Made by a program: the position numbers and the translations under genes
Part shown: positions 26,547 to 35,921 of the stretch, piece by piece
Numbering within the stretch: position 1 is the first letter of the stretch
Layout: each line of letters opens with the position of its first letter
From: Rhodoferax sp.
GTDB lineage: Bacteria; Pseudomonadota; Gammaproteobacteria; Burkholderiales; Burkholderiaceae_C
NCBI GenBank assembly: GCA_030685025.1
Contig: JAUXWC010000077.1
Coordinates: 1-64,000, forward strand
Length of the DNA: 64,000 nt
Reading direction: 5' to 3'
The notes under the pieces: model-generated
The model's database searches: none
Seen by the model: only the letters and a program-made list of their open reading frames with translations
Told to the model about the DNA's origin: nothing

Positions 26547-28130
26547 TCAGCTTGGCGTCCAGAGTTTGGGCAATCCGGGCAGCGTGCGAAAGATGCTTGA
26601 GAGCGCGCCGCTGGTGACCAGGGTGGTGGCGTGCGCCATGTCGGGCGCCAGGTAGCGATCCTGCGCCATCGCGCTGATGTCCTGGCGCAACAGGGCATGC
26701 ACCTGCTCCAGCGCGGTCGAACTCCTGAGCGGTCGCAGAAACTCGATACCCTGTGCCGCCGCCAGCAGTTCGATGCCCAGGATGTGCGCCGTGTTGCGGA
26801 TCATGGCTTGCAGGCGGCGCGCGGCAAAGGTGGCCATGGAGACATGGTCTTCCTGGTTGGCGCTGGTGGGCAGGCTGTCGACGCTGGCGGGGTGCGCCAA
26901 TGACTTGTTCTCGGAGGCCAGCGAGGCGGCGGTCACGTGGGCGATCATGAAGCCGCTGTTCAGGCCCGCGTCTGCCGTCAGGAACGGCGGCAGGCGCGAC
27001 ACATTGCTGTCGATCAGCATCGCAATGCGCCGCTCGGCAATCGCACCGACCTCGGCAATCGCCAGCGCACAGGCGTCGGCCGCCAAGGCCACCGGTTCGG
27101 CGTGGAAGTTTCCACCCGATAACATGATGCCCCCACGCTCCCCTTGGTCGCTGCCCGACGCCCAGTCAATGGCGCCGCCTTGCGGCAGCACCAGCGGGTT
27201 GTCGGTCACGGCATTGGCTTCGCGTACCAGCACCAGCGCGGCGTGGCGCAGCGAGTCCAGGCAGGCGCCTACGACCTGGGGCTGGCAACGCAGGCAGTAG
27301 GGGTCTTGCACCCGGTCATCACCCTCTTGATGTGATTGGCGGATCTCACTCCCGGCCAACAAGGCGCGGTAGTACTTGGCCACGTCAATCTGCCCGGGCT
27401 GGCCGCGCAGCGCGTGGATGCGCGGGTCGAACGGGCCATCGCTGCCGCGCGCCGCATCCACTGTCAGGGCGCCGATCACCAGCGCCGCTTCCAGCACCGG
27501 CTCGAAGGTGAGCAGCGCGTGCAAGGCCAAGGCGGTGGAGGTCTGGGTGCCGTTGATCAACGCCAGGCCTTCCTTGGCGGCCAGCTTCAAGGGCGCAATG
27601 CCAGCGGCCTGCAGCAGGGGCAGGGCGGGCGTTCTCTGCCCGTCAACCAGCATCTCGCCCTCGCCCAGCAGCGCCAGCGTCATGTGGGCCAGTGGCGCCA
27701 AGTCGCCCGAGGCGCCGACCGAACCCTGCGAGGGTACATAGGGCACCAGGCCCGCGTTGTGCACCGCCAGCAGGGTGTCGATCACGGTCTGGCGCACACC
27801 CGAATAGCCGCGCGCCAAGCTGGCCGCCTTGAGCGCGAGCATCAGCCGGATGACGGCCGGATCGAGCGGCTCGCCCACCCCCACGCTGTGCGAGCGGATC
27901 AGGTTGAGCTGCAGGGTGTCGAGCTGCGACTGGCTGATGCGCTGGTTGGCCAGCTTGCCAAAGCCGGTGTTGACGCCATAGACCGGCGCGTCACCGGCAG
28001 CGGCGGCCTGCACCACGGCAGCGCTGGCGGCCACCGGTGCCAGGCAGGAGTCGGCCAGTTGCAGGCTGACAGCCCCGGCGTGAAGGGTCTGGATCTGTTC
28101 GAGGGTCAGGCTTCCGGGCTCAATCAGCAT
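26547..28130 (-). CDS. hutH: Histidine ammonia-lyase
   Basis: This is a 527-residue aromatic amino acid lyase. GSVGASGDLAPLAHMTLALL contains the Ala-Ser-Gly triad that cyclises to the MIO prosthetic group. Other landmarks are YGVNTGFGKLAN near residue 52, LQLNLIRSHSVGVGEPL, QDPYCLRCQPQVVGACLD and QEDHVSMATFAARRL. It deaminates histidine to urocanate. The start chosen is ATG 28130, with GGAG 8 bp upstream, one base after the hutU stop. A TTG five codons earlier would overlap hutU. It is cotranscribed with hutU from the hutU-hutC divergent region. Confidence 0.95.
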   Translation of the reverse strand: MLIEPGSLTLEQIQTLHAGAVSLQLADSCLAPVAASAAVVQAAAAGDAPVYGVNTGFGKLANQRISQSQLDTLQLNLIRSHSVGVGEPLDPAVIRLMLALKAASLARGYSGVRQTVIDTLLAVHNAGLVPYVPSQGSVGASGDLAPLAHMTLALLGEGEMLVDGQRTPALPLLQAAGIAPLKLAAKEGLALINGTQTSTALALHALLTFEPVLEAALVIGALTVDAARGSDGPFDPRIHALRGQPGQIDVAKYYRALLAGSEIRQSHQEGDDRVQDPYCLRCQPQVVGACLDSLRHAALVLVREANAVTDNPLVLPQGGAIDWASGSDQGERGGIMLSGGNFHAEPVALAADACALAIAEVGAIAERRIAMLIDSNVSRLPPFLTADAGLNSGFMIAHVTAASLASENKSLAHPASVDSLPTSANQEDHVSMATFAARRLQAMIRNTAHILGIELLAAAQGIEFLRPLRSSTALEQVHALLRQDISAMAQDRYLAPDMAHATTLVTSGALSSIFRTLPGLPKLWTPS

Positions 28131-28131
28131 C

Positions 28132-29838
28132 TCAGGCTCCAGCAATCATGGGCAGGTTCAGGCCTTGCTCTTTGGCACAGGCAATTGCGTCCGCGTAGCC
28201 GGCATCGGCGTGGCGCATCACGCCGGTGGCGGGGTCGTTCCACAGCACCCGCTCGATCCGTTTGGCCGCGGCATCGGTGCCGTCACACACGATTACCACA
28301 CCGGCATGCTGCGAGTAGCCCATGCCGACACCGCCGCCGTGGTGCAGCGAGACCCAGGTGGCGCCGCTGGCCGTGTTGAGCAGGGCGTTGAGCAGCGGCC
28401 AGTCGGACACCGCGTCGGAGCCATCGCGCATGGACTCGGTTTCGCGGTTGGGAGAGGCCACCGAGCCGCTGTCGAGGTGGTCGCGCCCGATCACGATCGG
28501 CGCCTTGAGTTCGCCACTCCTGACCATCTCGTTAAAGGCCAGACCGGCGCGATGGCGCTCGCCCAGGCCAATCCAGCAAATGCGCGCCGGCAGGCCCTGA
28601 AAGGCGATGCGCTCACTGGCCATGTTCAGCCAGCGGTGCAGGTGCGCGTCGGCCGGGAACAACTCTTTCATCTTGGCGTCGGTCTTGGCGATGTCTTGCG
28701 GTTCGCCACTGAGCGCGACCCAGCGAAACGGCCCCTTGCCGCGGCAGAACAAGGGCCGCACATAGGCCGGCACGAAGCCCGGGAAATCGAAGGCGTTCTT
28801 GACGCCCTCGTCGAGCGCCACCTGACGGATGTTGTTGCCATAGTCCACCGTGGGCACACCCATGGCCTGAAAGTCCAGCATCGCTCGCACGTGCACGGCG
28901 CAACTGCGCGCGGCCTCGCCGCGCAAGTCGGCGTGCTCGGCCGGGTCGGCCTGCGCGATGCGCCAGCGTTCCAGCGACCAGCCTGCAGGCAGGTAGCCGT
29001 GAATCAAGTCGTGCGCCGAGGTCTGGTCGGTCACCAGGTCCGGTCGCAGGCCGCCGGCCTTGCAGCGACGCGCCAACTCCGGCAGGATCTCGGCCGCATT
29101 GCCCAACAAGCCGACCGATACCGCCTTCTTCTCGGCGCTGTAGCGCGCCATGCGCTCCAAGGCGTCGTCCAGATCGCGCGCTTGCTCATCGAGGTAGCGG
29201 GTCTTGAGCCGAAACTCGATGCGCGACGGTTGGCATTCGATCATCAGCGAAGAGGCGCCCGCAAAACTGGCCGCCAGTGGTTGCGCGCCGCCCATGCCAC
29301 CCAGGCCGGCTGACAGAATCCAGCGCCCGGCCAAGCTCCCGCCGTAGTGCTGGCGCCCGGCTTCCACAAAGGTCTCGAAGGTGCCCTGCACGATGCCTTG
29401 GCTACCGATGTAGATCCACGAGCCGGCCGTCATCTGGCCGTACATCATCAGGCCTTTGCGGTCGAGCTCATGAAAGTGTTCCCAGGTCGCCCACTTGGGC
29501 ACCAAGTTGGAGTTGGCAAGCAGCACCCGCGGCGCGTCTGCGTGGGTGCGAAACACCCCCACCGGTTTGCCGCTCTGGATCAACAGGGTTTCTTCCTCGC
29601 CGAGCGCGCGCAAGGCTTTGTCGATCGCCTCGAAACAATCCCAGTTGCGCGCCGCCTTGCCGATGCCGCCGTACACCACCAGGGCGTCGGGGTTCTCGGC
29701 CACCTCGGGGTCGAGGTTGTTTTGCAGCATGCGCCAGGCGGCCTCGATCAGCCAGTTCTTGCAGGTCAGTTGCGTGCCGCGGGGGGCGCGCACCGGCCGC
29801 GGCTGGGCGTGGGTGAGAACGGTGGGCTGTTGGGGCAC
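28132..29838 (-). CDS. hutU: Urocanate hydratase
   Basis: This 568-residue enzyme carries urocanase hallmarks: [72 protein letters not shown] NAD loop (seen as [14 protein letters not shown]), [20 protein letters not shown] with the active-site Cys, and [15 protein letters not shown]. It converts urocanate to imidazolone propionate with tightly bound NAD. The start is GTG 29838, preceded by AGGAG. It is the first gene of the hutUH operon and is divergent from hutC with a REP pair in the spacer. Confidence 0.95.
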   Translation of the reverse strand: MPQQPTVLTHAQPRPVRAPRGTQLTCKNWLIEAAWRMLQNNLDPEVAENPDALVVYGGIGKAARNWDCFEAIDKALRALGEEETLLIQSGKPVGVFRTHADAPRVLLANSNLVPKWATWEHFHELDRKGLMMYGQMTAGSWIYIGSQGIVQGTFETFVEAGRQHYGGSLAGRWILSAGLGGMGGAQPLAASFAGASSLMIECQPSRIEFRLKTRYLDEQARDLDDALERMARYSAEKKAVSVGLLGNAAEILPELARRCKAGGLRPDLVTDQTSAHDLIHGYLPAGWSLERWRIAQADPAEHADLRGEAARSCAVHVRAMLDFQAMGVPTVDYGNNIRQVALDEGVKNAFDFPGFVPAYVRPLFCRGKGPFRWVALSGEPQDIAKTDAKMKELFPADAHLHRWLNMASERIAFQGLPARICWIGLGERHRAGLAFNEMVRSGELKAPIVIGRDHLDSGSVASPNRETESMRDGSDAVSDWPLLNALLNTASGATWVSLHHGGGVGMGYSQHAGVVIVCDGTDAAAKRIERVLWNDPATGVMRHADAGYADAIACAKEQGLNLPMIAGA

Positions 29839-29880
29839 GGCAATCTCCTATGGAATCGTTCGGAATACGTGAGGGCGCGT

Positions 29881-29958
29881 CGTCATTGCGAGCGTAGCGC
29901 GGCAATCGTGCGCCCGAGCTATGCCACGGTGGATTGCCGCGCTACGCTCGCAATGACG
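29881..29958. repeat. Perfect inverted pair of REP units (REPIN-like) between hutU and hutC
   Basis: The 27-bp arms 29881-29907 and 29932-29958 are exact reverse complements, each a GTCATTGCGAGCGTAGCGCG-type unit ending in GCAATC, with a 24-bp spacer. Each arm is related to the single units at 4830 and 18537 (TAGCG instead of AAGCG). It lies between the hutU start and the hutC promoter. Confidence 0.9.
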
Positions 29959-30027
29959 GGTTCTGATGTCATGCAATGGGGAAAGGTCAATGTTCGGTTG
30001 GGCACAAGGCTTCAAGATTTGAACTGT

Positions 30028-30058
30028 ACTTGACTAGACAAGTCTATGCAACTAAAAT
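30028..30058 (+). promoter_or_regulatory. hutC promoter with HutC-type palindromic operator
   Basis: The palindrome ACTTGACTAGACAAGT (30028-30043) has seven of eight base pairs complementary. It overlaps a -35-like TTGACT (30030-30035), which is 17 bp from a -10-like TAAAAT (30053-30058). GntR/HutC repressors bind such TTGTCTAGACAA-like sites. The ATG of hutC is only 7 bp after the -10, so the message may be leaderless. Confidence 0.65.
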
Positions 30059-30064
30059 TTACCA

Positions 30065-30814
30065 ATGGTCAAGAACAAACCCGATGCGTCCACGTCACGA
30101 GCTGGGGCAAGAGGCGCGGCTGCGCCCTATGCCCTTGTGAAACAGTTCCTGAAGGATGGCCTGCAGCAAGGCGTCTGGCCGCCCGGCACGCTGATGCCGT
30201 CCGAGGCCGCACTGGTGGAGCAGTTCGGCGTCAGCCGCATGACCATCACGCGCGCCTTGGGTGAGTTGCGCAGCGAAGGCTTGGTCGAGCGTGTTCAGGG
30301 CGTGGGCACCTTCGCCGCGCACCTGGGGCCAGTTTCCAGCTCCTTGACCTTGCGCGACCTGCACGAGGAGATCACCGAGCGCGGCCACCGCCATCACGCA
30401 CGGGTGCATCTCGCGCAGGCCGAACCAGCCAGCCAGGCGCTGGCGCAGCGCCTCGGCCTGGCTGCTGGAGCGCCGGTGTTTCACACCCTGATCGTGCATT
30501 TCGAGAACGGGGTGGCACTGCAGTGCGAGGACCGCTACGTCAACCCGGCCTGCGCGCCCGACTATCTGCGGCAAGACTTCACGCAGGTCACGCCCACGCA
30601 TTACCTGCTGCAGGTGGCGCCCTTGTGGGAGGCGCAATACGCCATCGAGGCGGATCGCCCGACCGCGCAGGAGGCCAAGTTGCTGGGCATTTCGCCCGGC
30701 GAGCCCTGTCTGATCATCGTGCGCCGCACCGTCAACCGGGATACGCCGATCACGCTGGCGCGGCTGGTGCACCCCGGTGCGCGTTACCAGATTCACGGGC
30801 AGTTCAAGCCATGA
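30065..30814 (+). CDS. hutC: Histidine utilisation repressor HutC (GntR family)
   Basis: This is a 249-residue GntR protein of the HutC subfamily. The N-terminal winged helix (YALVKQFLKDGLQQGVWPPG, LMPSEAALVEQFGVSRMTIT, RALGELRSEGLVERVQGVGT) is followed by a UTRA effector domain (VFHTLIVHFENGVALQCEDR, YVNPACAPDYLRQDF, PTHYLLQVAP). It represses hut genes until urocanate binds; this is known for HutC in pseudomonads and inferred here. It is divergent from hutUH and overlaps hutD by ATGA. A palindromic operator lies over its own promoter, indicating autoregulation. Confidence 0.93.
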   Translation: MVKNKPDASTSRAGARGAAAPYALVKQFLKDGLQQGVWPPGTLMPSEAALVEQFGVSRMTITRALGELRSEGLVERVQGVGTFAAHLGPVSSSLTLRDLHEEITERGHRHHARVHLAQAEPASQALAQRLGLAAGAPVFHTLIVHFENGVALQCEDRYVNPACAPDYLRQDFTQVTPTHYLLQVAPLWEAQYAIEADRPTAQEAKLLGISPGEPCLIIVRRTVNRDTPITLARLVHPGARYQIHGQFKP

Positions 30815-31368
30815 GTTTTGAGTGCATTGATGCTGCGGCTGTTGCACCACAGGCATGGCGCAATGGCGGGGGGCAGACGCGTGAGCTGCTGGCCTGGCCC
30901 AGTGCCGAGGCGTGGACGCTGCGCATCAGCCTGGCCGACATTCGCGCTGATGGGCCGTTCTCCAGCTTTGCCGGTGTGCAGCGCTGGTTCGCCGTGGTGC
31001 AAGGGGCGGGCGTGCAACTGAAGTTTACCGATGCCACGTACCGGATCGGCCTGGCCGACGAGCCACTTTGCTTTGACGGCGTCCTGACGCCGGGCTGCGC
31101 CTTGCTGGGCGGAGCCACCCGTGACTTGAACCTGATGCTGCGCGGTGCGCCAGGGCACATGCGGCGCCTGCATGGCGCCTTGGGTTGCGAGCTGGATGCT
31201 CCTGTTTTGATAGCTATTTACGCAGTGTCGATGCCTGCCGCGGTTCAATTTGGTGACGAGGTCGAGCGGGTGGTAGCGCCTGGCACCCTGGTCTGGCGAC
31301 TGCTCGATGCGCCAGGGCGGGTGCGTGCCCAGGGTGATGACGCACTGTGGCTGGAGGCCAAGGTATGA
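30811..31368 (+). CDS. hutD: HutD family protein
   Basis: This 185-residue HutD cupin-like protein contains [15 protein letters not shown] near residue 16, [36 protein letters not shown] and [15 protein letters not shown]. HutD is proposed to bind formylglutamate or to limit hut flux; its exact role is not settled. Both ends overlap neighbours by ATGA (hutC upstream, hutI downstream), so translation is tightly coupled. A dispersed-repeat-like segment (31197-31226) is translated within the gene as part of [12 protein letters not shown], apparently without breaking the frame. Confidence 0.87.
   Translation: MSFECIDAAAVAPQAWRNGGGQTRELLAWPSAEAWTLRISLADIRADGPFSSFAGVQRWFAVVQGAGVQLKFTDATYRIGLADEPLCFDGVLTPGCALLGGATRDLNLMLRGAPGHMRRLHGALGCELDAPVLIAIYAVSMPAAVQFGDEVERVVAPGTLVWRLLDAPGRVRAQGDDALWLEAKV
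31197..31226 (+). repeat. Repeat-like segment inside hutD
   Basis: GCTCCTGTTTTGATAGCT, followed by ATTTACGCA, matches about two thirds of positions of the intergenic repeat at 6335 and the inverted copy at 17131. Here it is in frame within hutD. Confidence 0.45.
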
Positions 31369-32600
31369 GTTTGTCCCTGTGGCAAAACTGCCGCCTGGCG
31401 ACCCTGCAGAGCAGTCTGCACCAGCCTTATGGACTGATTGATGATGCGGCCATGGTGGTCGATGGCCCTGGGCTGATCTGGGTGGGTGCACGCCGCGACC
31501 TGCCAGCGGCGCTGGCGCCCAGCCACGCGCCTCGGCATGATCTGCAAGGCGCCTTGGTCACCCCAGGTCTGATCGACTGCCACACGCATCTGGTCTACGG
31601 CGGCACACGCGCCAACGAATTCGAGCAGCGCTTGCAGGGCGTCAGTTACGAAGCCATCGCCAAAGCGGGCGGTGGCATCCGCTCCACGGTTGCGGCCACC
31701 CGCGCCGCCAGCAGCGACACCTTGTTGCACAGGGCCAGCGCGCGGGCGCGGTGCCTGATGCGCGAGGGCGTCACCACGTTGGAGATCAAGTCTGGTTATG
31801 GACTCAGTCTGGAGCACGAGCGTCGTTGCCTGCAAGTGGCCCGTTCGCTGGGGCAGCAACTGCCGCTTGGCGTGCGCACGACGTTTCTGGGCGCCCACGC
31901 CTTGCCGAGCGAGTTTGAAGGCCGCGCCGACGACTACATCGATGCCGTGTGCGCCTGGCTTGCCACGCTTGCCGGCGAAGGTCTGGTGGATGCGGTGGAC
32001 GTCTTCTGCGAGCGCATTGCCTTCAGCCTGGCGCAAACGCGGCGCGTGTTCGAAGCCGCCCGCGCCCTGGGGCTGCCGGTCAAGCTACATGCCGAGCAAC
32101 TGAGCGACCAGGGCGGCGCGGCGCTGGCGGCGCAGTTTGGCGCCCTGTCCTGCGATCACCTGGAGTACCTGAGCGACGACGGCGTGCGCGCCATGGCGCG
32201 CTCTGGCAGCGTGGCGGTGTTGCTGCCCGGTGCCTTCTATTTCCTGCGCGAAACCAGATTACCGCCCATCGACGCCCTGCGCCAGCACGGTGTGCCGATG
32301 GCCTTGGCGAGCGACCACAACCCGGGCAGCTCGCCGGTCTTGTCGCTGCTGCTGATGCTCAACATGGCGTGCACGCTGTTTCGTTTCACGCCCGAAGAAG
32401 CGCTGCGCGCCGTCACGGTCAACGGCGCGCGCGCACTGGGCCTGACCGACCGCGGCACCCTGGCCGCCGGGCAGCGCGCTGACTTCGTGGTCTGGGCGCT
32501 GGATCATCCCAACGAGTTGTCCTACTGGATCGGCCGCAACCCATGCCAAACTGTGGTGGTGGCGGGTCAGGCGGTGCCGCCCGGACCCATCACCGACTGA
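31365..32600 (+). CDS. hutI: Imidazolonepropionase
   Basis: This 411-residue amidohydrolase has the metal site [20 protein letters not shown] near residue 70. Other landmarks are [59 protein letters not shown] and [11 protein letters not shown], matching HutI throughout. It opens imidazolone propionate to N-formimino-glutamate. The start chosen is ATG 31365, overlapping the hutD stop. The TGA is also the first three bases of a triple 58-bp tandem repeat that separates it from hutG. Confidence 0.94.
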   Translation: MSLSLWQNCRLATLQSSLHQPYGLIDDAAMVVDGPGLIWVGARRDLPAALAPSHAPRHDLQGALVTPGLIDCHTHLVYGGTRANEFEQRLQGVSYEAIAKAGGGIRSTVAATRAASSDTLLHRASARARCLMREGVTTLEIKSGYGLSLEHERRCLQVARSLGQQLPLGVRTTFLGAHALPSEFEGRADDYIDAVCAWLATLAGEGLVDAVDVFCERIAFSLAQTRRVFEAARALGLPVKLHAEQLSDQGGAALAAQFGALSCDHLEYLSDDGVRAMARSGSVAVLLPGAFYFLRETRLPPIDALRQHGVPMALASDHNPGSSPVLSLLLMLNMACTLFRFTPEEALRAVTVNGARALGLTDRGTLAAGQRADFVVWALDHPNELSYWIGRNPCQTVVVAGQAVPPGPITD

Positions 32601-32771
32601 ACAGCCAACATCCGACAATCAGTTGAGGACAGAGCTAAAGGTCTGTCCCGCAAAGTGAACAGCCAACATCCGACAATCAGTTGAGGACAGAGCTAAAGGT
32701 CTGTCCCGCAAAGTGAACAGCCAACATCCGACAATCAGTTGAGGACAGAGCTAAAGGTCTGTCCCGCAAAG
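32598..32771 (+). repeat. Three perfect 58-bp tandem repeats (GGACAGAGC hairpin family)
   Basis: There are three identical 58-bp units at 32598, 32656 and 32714. Each contains AACAGCCAACATCCGACAAT, then GTTGAGGACAGAGC, a short loop and GGTCTGTCCCGCAAAG. GGACAGA and TCTGTCC form the hairpin. Related but diverged units occur at 40841-41030 and 55918-56040. The array fills the gap between hutI and hutG. Confidence 0.95.
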
Positions 32772-32784
32772 TATCAGGATTACC

Positions 32785-33585
32785 ATGGGCCACAACACTT
32801 ACTCCCTGTACCGCGGCAACACGCCGCTGTTGATCAGCCTGCCGCATGTCGGAACCGTCATTCCCGATGCGCTGCGAGCGGACATGGTCGAGCGCGCGGG
32901 GCAGGTCGAAGACACCGACTGGCACCTGGAGTCGCTCTACGCCTTTGCCCGTACCATGGGCGCGAGCATGTTGGTACCGCTTCATTCGCGCTACGTGATC
33001 GACCTCAACCGCCCGCCCGAGAACACGCCGATGTACGCCGGAGTCAACAACACCGAGTTGTGCCCGACCCGCTTCTTCACAGGCGAAGCGCTGTACCGCA
33101 GCGGCCGCGAGCCCACGCCTGAACAGATTGCCCAGCGCCGCGAGGCTTATTGGCGACCGTACCACGCGGCGCTGGCTGCGGAGTTGGCGCGCCTGAAGAC
33201 CCTGCACGGGCACGCGGTGCTGTTTGACGGCCACAGCATCAAGTCCGAACTGCCCTGGTTGTTCGAAGGCCACTTGCCCGACCTCAACCTGGGCACCATG
33301 GCGGGCGCCAGTTGCGCCGACAGCCTGCGCCTGGCCCTGATGGGGGTGCTGAGCGTGCAGCGGCGGTTCAGCCACGTGGTGGATGCACGCTTCAAGGGGG
33401 GCTACATCACGCGCCATTACGGACGACCGTCCGGGCACCTCCACGCGGTGCAACTGGAGATGTGCTGGCGCTGCTACATGGAGGAGACGCCGCCCTTCAC
33501 GCTCGACGCGGCGCGGCTGGCGCCGCTGCATGCGGTGTTGCGCGGCCTGGTTCGAACCCTCATCAGTTGGAAACCGCATGACTGA
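32785..33585 (+). CDS. hutG: N-formylglutamate deformylase
   Basis: This 266-residue protein of the N-formylglutamate amidohydrolase family contains PLLISLPHVGTVIPDALRAD (metal His), DTDWHLESLYAFARTMGAS, YVIDLNRPPENTPMY, HAVLFDGHSIKSELPWLFEG and GGYITRHYGRP. It releases formate and glutamate from N-formylglutamate, the last step of the HutF route. It overlaps hutF by 8 bp. It is separated from hutI by the 174-bp repeat array, yet the direction and pathway suggest one transcription unit. Confidence 0.93.
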   Translation: MGHNTYSLYRGNTPLLISLPHVGTVIPDALRADMVERAGQVEDTDWHLESLYAFARTMGASMLVPLHSRYVIDLNRPPENTPMYAGVNNTELCPTRFFTGEALYRSGREPTPEQIAQRREAYWRPYHAALAAELARLKTLHGHAVLFDGHSIKSELPWLFEGHLPDLNLGTMAGASCADSLRLALMGVLSVQRRFSHVVDARFKGGYITRHYGRPSGHLHAVQLEMCWRCYMEETPPFTLDAARLAPLHAVLRGLVRTLISWKPHD

Positions 33586-34960
33586 GCGCAGCCTGTGGGC
33601 GCCGCGCGCCTGGATCGATGGCCGCTGGCGCACCGCCGTGCTGCTGCAAGTCGATGCCCGTGGCCATTGGGCGGCCATCACCCCTGACGTGGACCCGCCG
33701 GGTTCCGCGGTAACCGTGCTGGCCGGGCCGGTCTTGCCGGGGCTGGTCAACGCCCACAGCCATGCGTTCCAACGCGCCTTCGCGGGAATGGCCGAGCGGC
33801 GCGATACCGATGCGGACGATTTCTGGTCCTGGCGCGAGCGCATGTACGGGGTGGCGCTGGCGCTAACGCCGGCCCAGTTGCAGGCGGTGGCCGCGCAGCT
33901 TTACCTTGAGCTGCTGTGTGGTGGCTACACCCACACTTGCGAGTTTCACTACCTGCAGCACCGGGAAGGCGGTCAACCCTACGACGATCCCGCCACCCTG
34001 AGCTGGGCCCTGGCCGACGCCGCGCAACAAGCCGGCATGGGCTTGACCGTGCTACCGGTACTGTATGAGCGGGCCGGTTTCAGCCAGGCCACATTGCGTG
34101 ACGACCAGCGCCGTTTTGCCACCTCGCCGGCCAGCGTCCATGCGCTCTGTCAGGTGATCAACGCTTCGCGCCGACCGCTGCTGGGTGCGGGGGTGGCGAT
34201 TCATTCCCTGCGCGCCGCCGCCAGCGGCAGCATCGTCGACCTGTTACGCCACGTGCAAGGCCAGGACCTGCCGATCCACATTCACGTGGCCGAGCAGACC
34301 CAGGAAGTAGATGACTGCTTGCAGGCCACTGGCGAGCGTCCGATCGCGTGGCTGGCCCGCGAGCGACTACTCGATGCCCGCTGGCAACTGGTGCACGCCA
34401 CCCACGCCACGCCGGGCGAGATCGAGGCGGTCGCGCGCAGCGGCGCTGGCGTGGTGCTGTGCCCCGCCACCGAGGCCAATCTGGGTGACGGTTTGAGTGA
34501 CTTGCCGCTCTGGCTGGGCTCCAAGGTGCCCCTGACGCTTGGCTCCGACAGCCAGGTGTCGCGCTGCTGGGCGCAGGAGCTGCGCTGGCTGGAATATGGG
34601 CAACGACTGGGCTTGCGCCAGCGCAACGTCGCGGCCGCTCCCGCTCTGGGCCAAAGCGCCAGCGCCGCGCGCCTGTTCGACGCCGTGCTGGCCGGTTGCG
34701 GCCGCGCCGCCGGGCTGCCACGGTGGGGCTTGGTGCCTGGCGCCCGAGCCGACTGGCTGGTGCTCGACGCAAAGGCTCCGGGGCTGCTGGGCCTGCCCGC
34801 TTCGCACTTGCTGGACGGGCTGATCTTCGCCACCGACGCACCCGCTCTGCGTGAGGTCTATGTGGCCGGCCAACGCGTGGTAGCCAATGGCCAGCATGTG
34901 GACGTGGCCGCCATTTCACAGCGCTTTGACCAGGCCATGGACGAGTTGTGGGGTCGGTAG
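33578..34960 (+). CDS. hutF: Formimidoylglutamate deiminase
   Basis: This 460-residue amidohydrolase contains LPGLVNAHSHAFQRAFAGMA (metal site near residue 57), DFWSWRERMYGVAL, LYLELLCGGYTHTCEFHYLQ, IHIHVAEQTQEVDDC, LVHATHATPGEI and LGSDSQVSRCWAQELRWLEY, all typical of HutF. It deiminates N-formimino-glutamate to N-formylglutamate, which HutG then cleaves. The presence of hutF and hutG shows the five-step histidine pathway. The ATG 33578 overlaps the end of hutG, giving coupled translation. Confidence 0.93.
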   Translation: MTERSLWAPRAWIDGRWRTAVLLQVDARGHWAAITPDVDPPGSAVTVLAGPVLPGLVNAHSHAFQRAFAGMAERRDTDADDFWSWRERMYGVALALTPAQLQAVAAQLYLELLCGGYTHTCEFHYLQHREGGQPYDDPATLSWALADAAQQAGMGLTVLPVLYERAGFSQATLRDDQRRFATSPASVHALCQVINASRRPLLGAGVAIHSLRAAASGSIVDLLRHVQGQDLPIHIHVAEQTQEVDDCLQATGERPIAWLARERLLDARWQLVHATHATPGEIEAVARSGAGVVLCPATEANLGDGLSDLPLWLGSKVPLTLGSDSQVSRCWAQELRWLEYGQRLGLRQRNVAAAPALGQSASAARLFDAVLAGCGRAAGLPRWGLVPGARADWLVLDAKAPGLLGLPASHLLDGLIFATDAPALREVYVAGQRVVANGQHVDVAAISQRFDQAMDELWGR

Positions 34961-34984
34961 GTCCGCCGCCGGGCGCGGCTGTGA

Positions 34985-35776
34985 TCAGGGCGTGGTGGCG
35001 CGAACGTAGTCGTTGACGAGTTTGTTGATCGTGCCGGAGCGCTTGATCTCCAGCAGCGCCGCGTCCATCTGCTTGATGAAATCGGTCTTGTAGCCGAGTG
35101 TGCTGGCCGCGCTGTAGCCAATGAACGCCTCTTCGCTGGACAGCTCGGCGGCCTCGATTAGCCGGTAACCCCTGAACTGCTTGAACTTGGGCTTGTCCTG
35201 CAGTTTTCCAAAAGAGTACTGGACGGCCAGGCGATCATTGGCATAGCAGTCGATCAGGCCCGCCTGCAGCTTCCAGAGGTTGTCCTCGTTGCCTTTGGAC
35301 TCGGCCACCGTGAAGGTCCTGCCCTTGACGGCGTCGGTCATCTTGTCACCCAGCGCAAAACCCAGGTTGATGCCAATGTTGAGTCCCGAAAAATCATCGG
35401 GAAACCGGCGCGGCAAGCGGTTCGAATCAGACGGGTTGCAGAACAGGGCCACCGTCTCGCGGTACAGCGCCACGGAATAGTGGTCGATGTACGGCCGTTC
35501 CTTGCTGCGGTAAGGCGGCAGCAAAGCCAACGAGCGCCCGGTTTCAAGGTTCTTCAGGCCGCGCTTCCAGGGAATGGCCTGCAGCTCGATTTCGTAGTTT
35601 GGTGCGAGTTTCTTGCTGGCGATCCTGAGCACATCGACGTAGATGCCCTTGAGTTCACCCTCTTCGACATAGGAGTAGGGCGCGTAATCGTCGTCGGCTT
35701 CGATCACCACCTTCTGGGTGGCCATTGCGCCACTCAGGACACTCGCGTTCACAAGAAAGAACAAGAGGCTCTTCAT
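34985..35776 (-). CDS. Periplasmic amino-acid-type substrate-binding protein (SBP_bac_3 family)
   Basis: This is a 263-residue protein. A signal peptide of about 19 residues ends near GAMA. Family blocks are DDYAPYSYVEEGELKGIYVD and VLRIASKKLAPNYEIELQAI, with the C-terminal GTINKLVNDYV. It resembles the extracellular solute-binding proteins of polar amino acid importers, but no permease or ATPase lies nearby. It may therefore be an orphan binding protein or a sensor-like member. It is downstream of, and convergent with, hutF. The ligand is unknown. Confidence 0.78.
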   Translation of the reverse strand: MKSLLFFLVNASVLSGAMATQKVVIEADDDYAPYSYVEEGELKGIYVDVLRIASKKLAPNYEIELQAIPWKRGLKNLETGRSLALLPPYRSKERPYIDHYSVALYRETVALFCNPSDSNRLPRRFPDDFSGLNIGINLGFALGDKMTDAVKGRTFTVAESKGNEDNLWKLQAGLIDCYANDRLAVQYSFGKLQDKPKFKQFRGYRLIEAAELSSEEAFIGYSAASTLGYKTDFIKQMDAALLEIKRSGTINKLVNDYVRATTP

Positions 35777-35921
35777 CGCACCTTCCGATTAAGGGTTGTT
35801 TGACGACGGTCGCTCGGGGTGGCGCGTCAAGGCTCCAGAATAGGGGCCGAGCTCTGCCGCTTTCACCATTGTCCATGATAGGTGAGTTGCTTGACTGGTC
35901 TGTGTCGCCGACCACAGCCCT

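Noticed and set aside
32598..32771. A CRISPR array
   Set aside because: The 58-bp units are directly joined with no unique spacers, there are only three copies and no cas genes.
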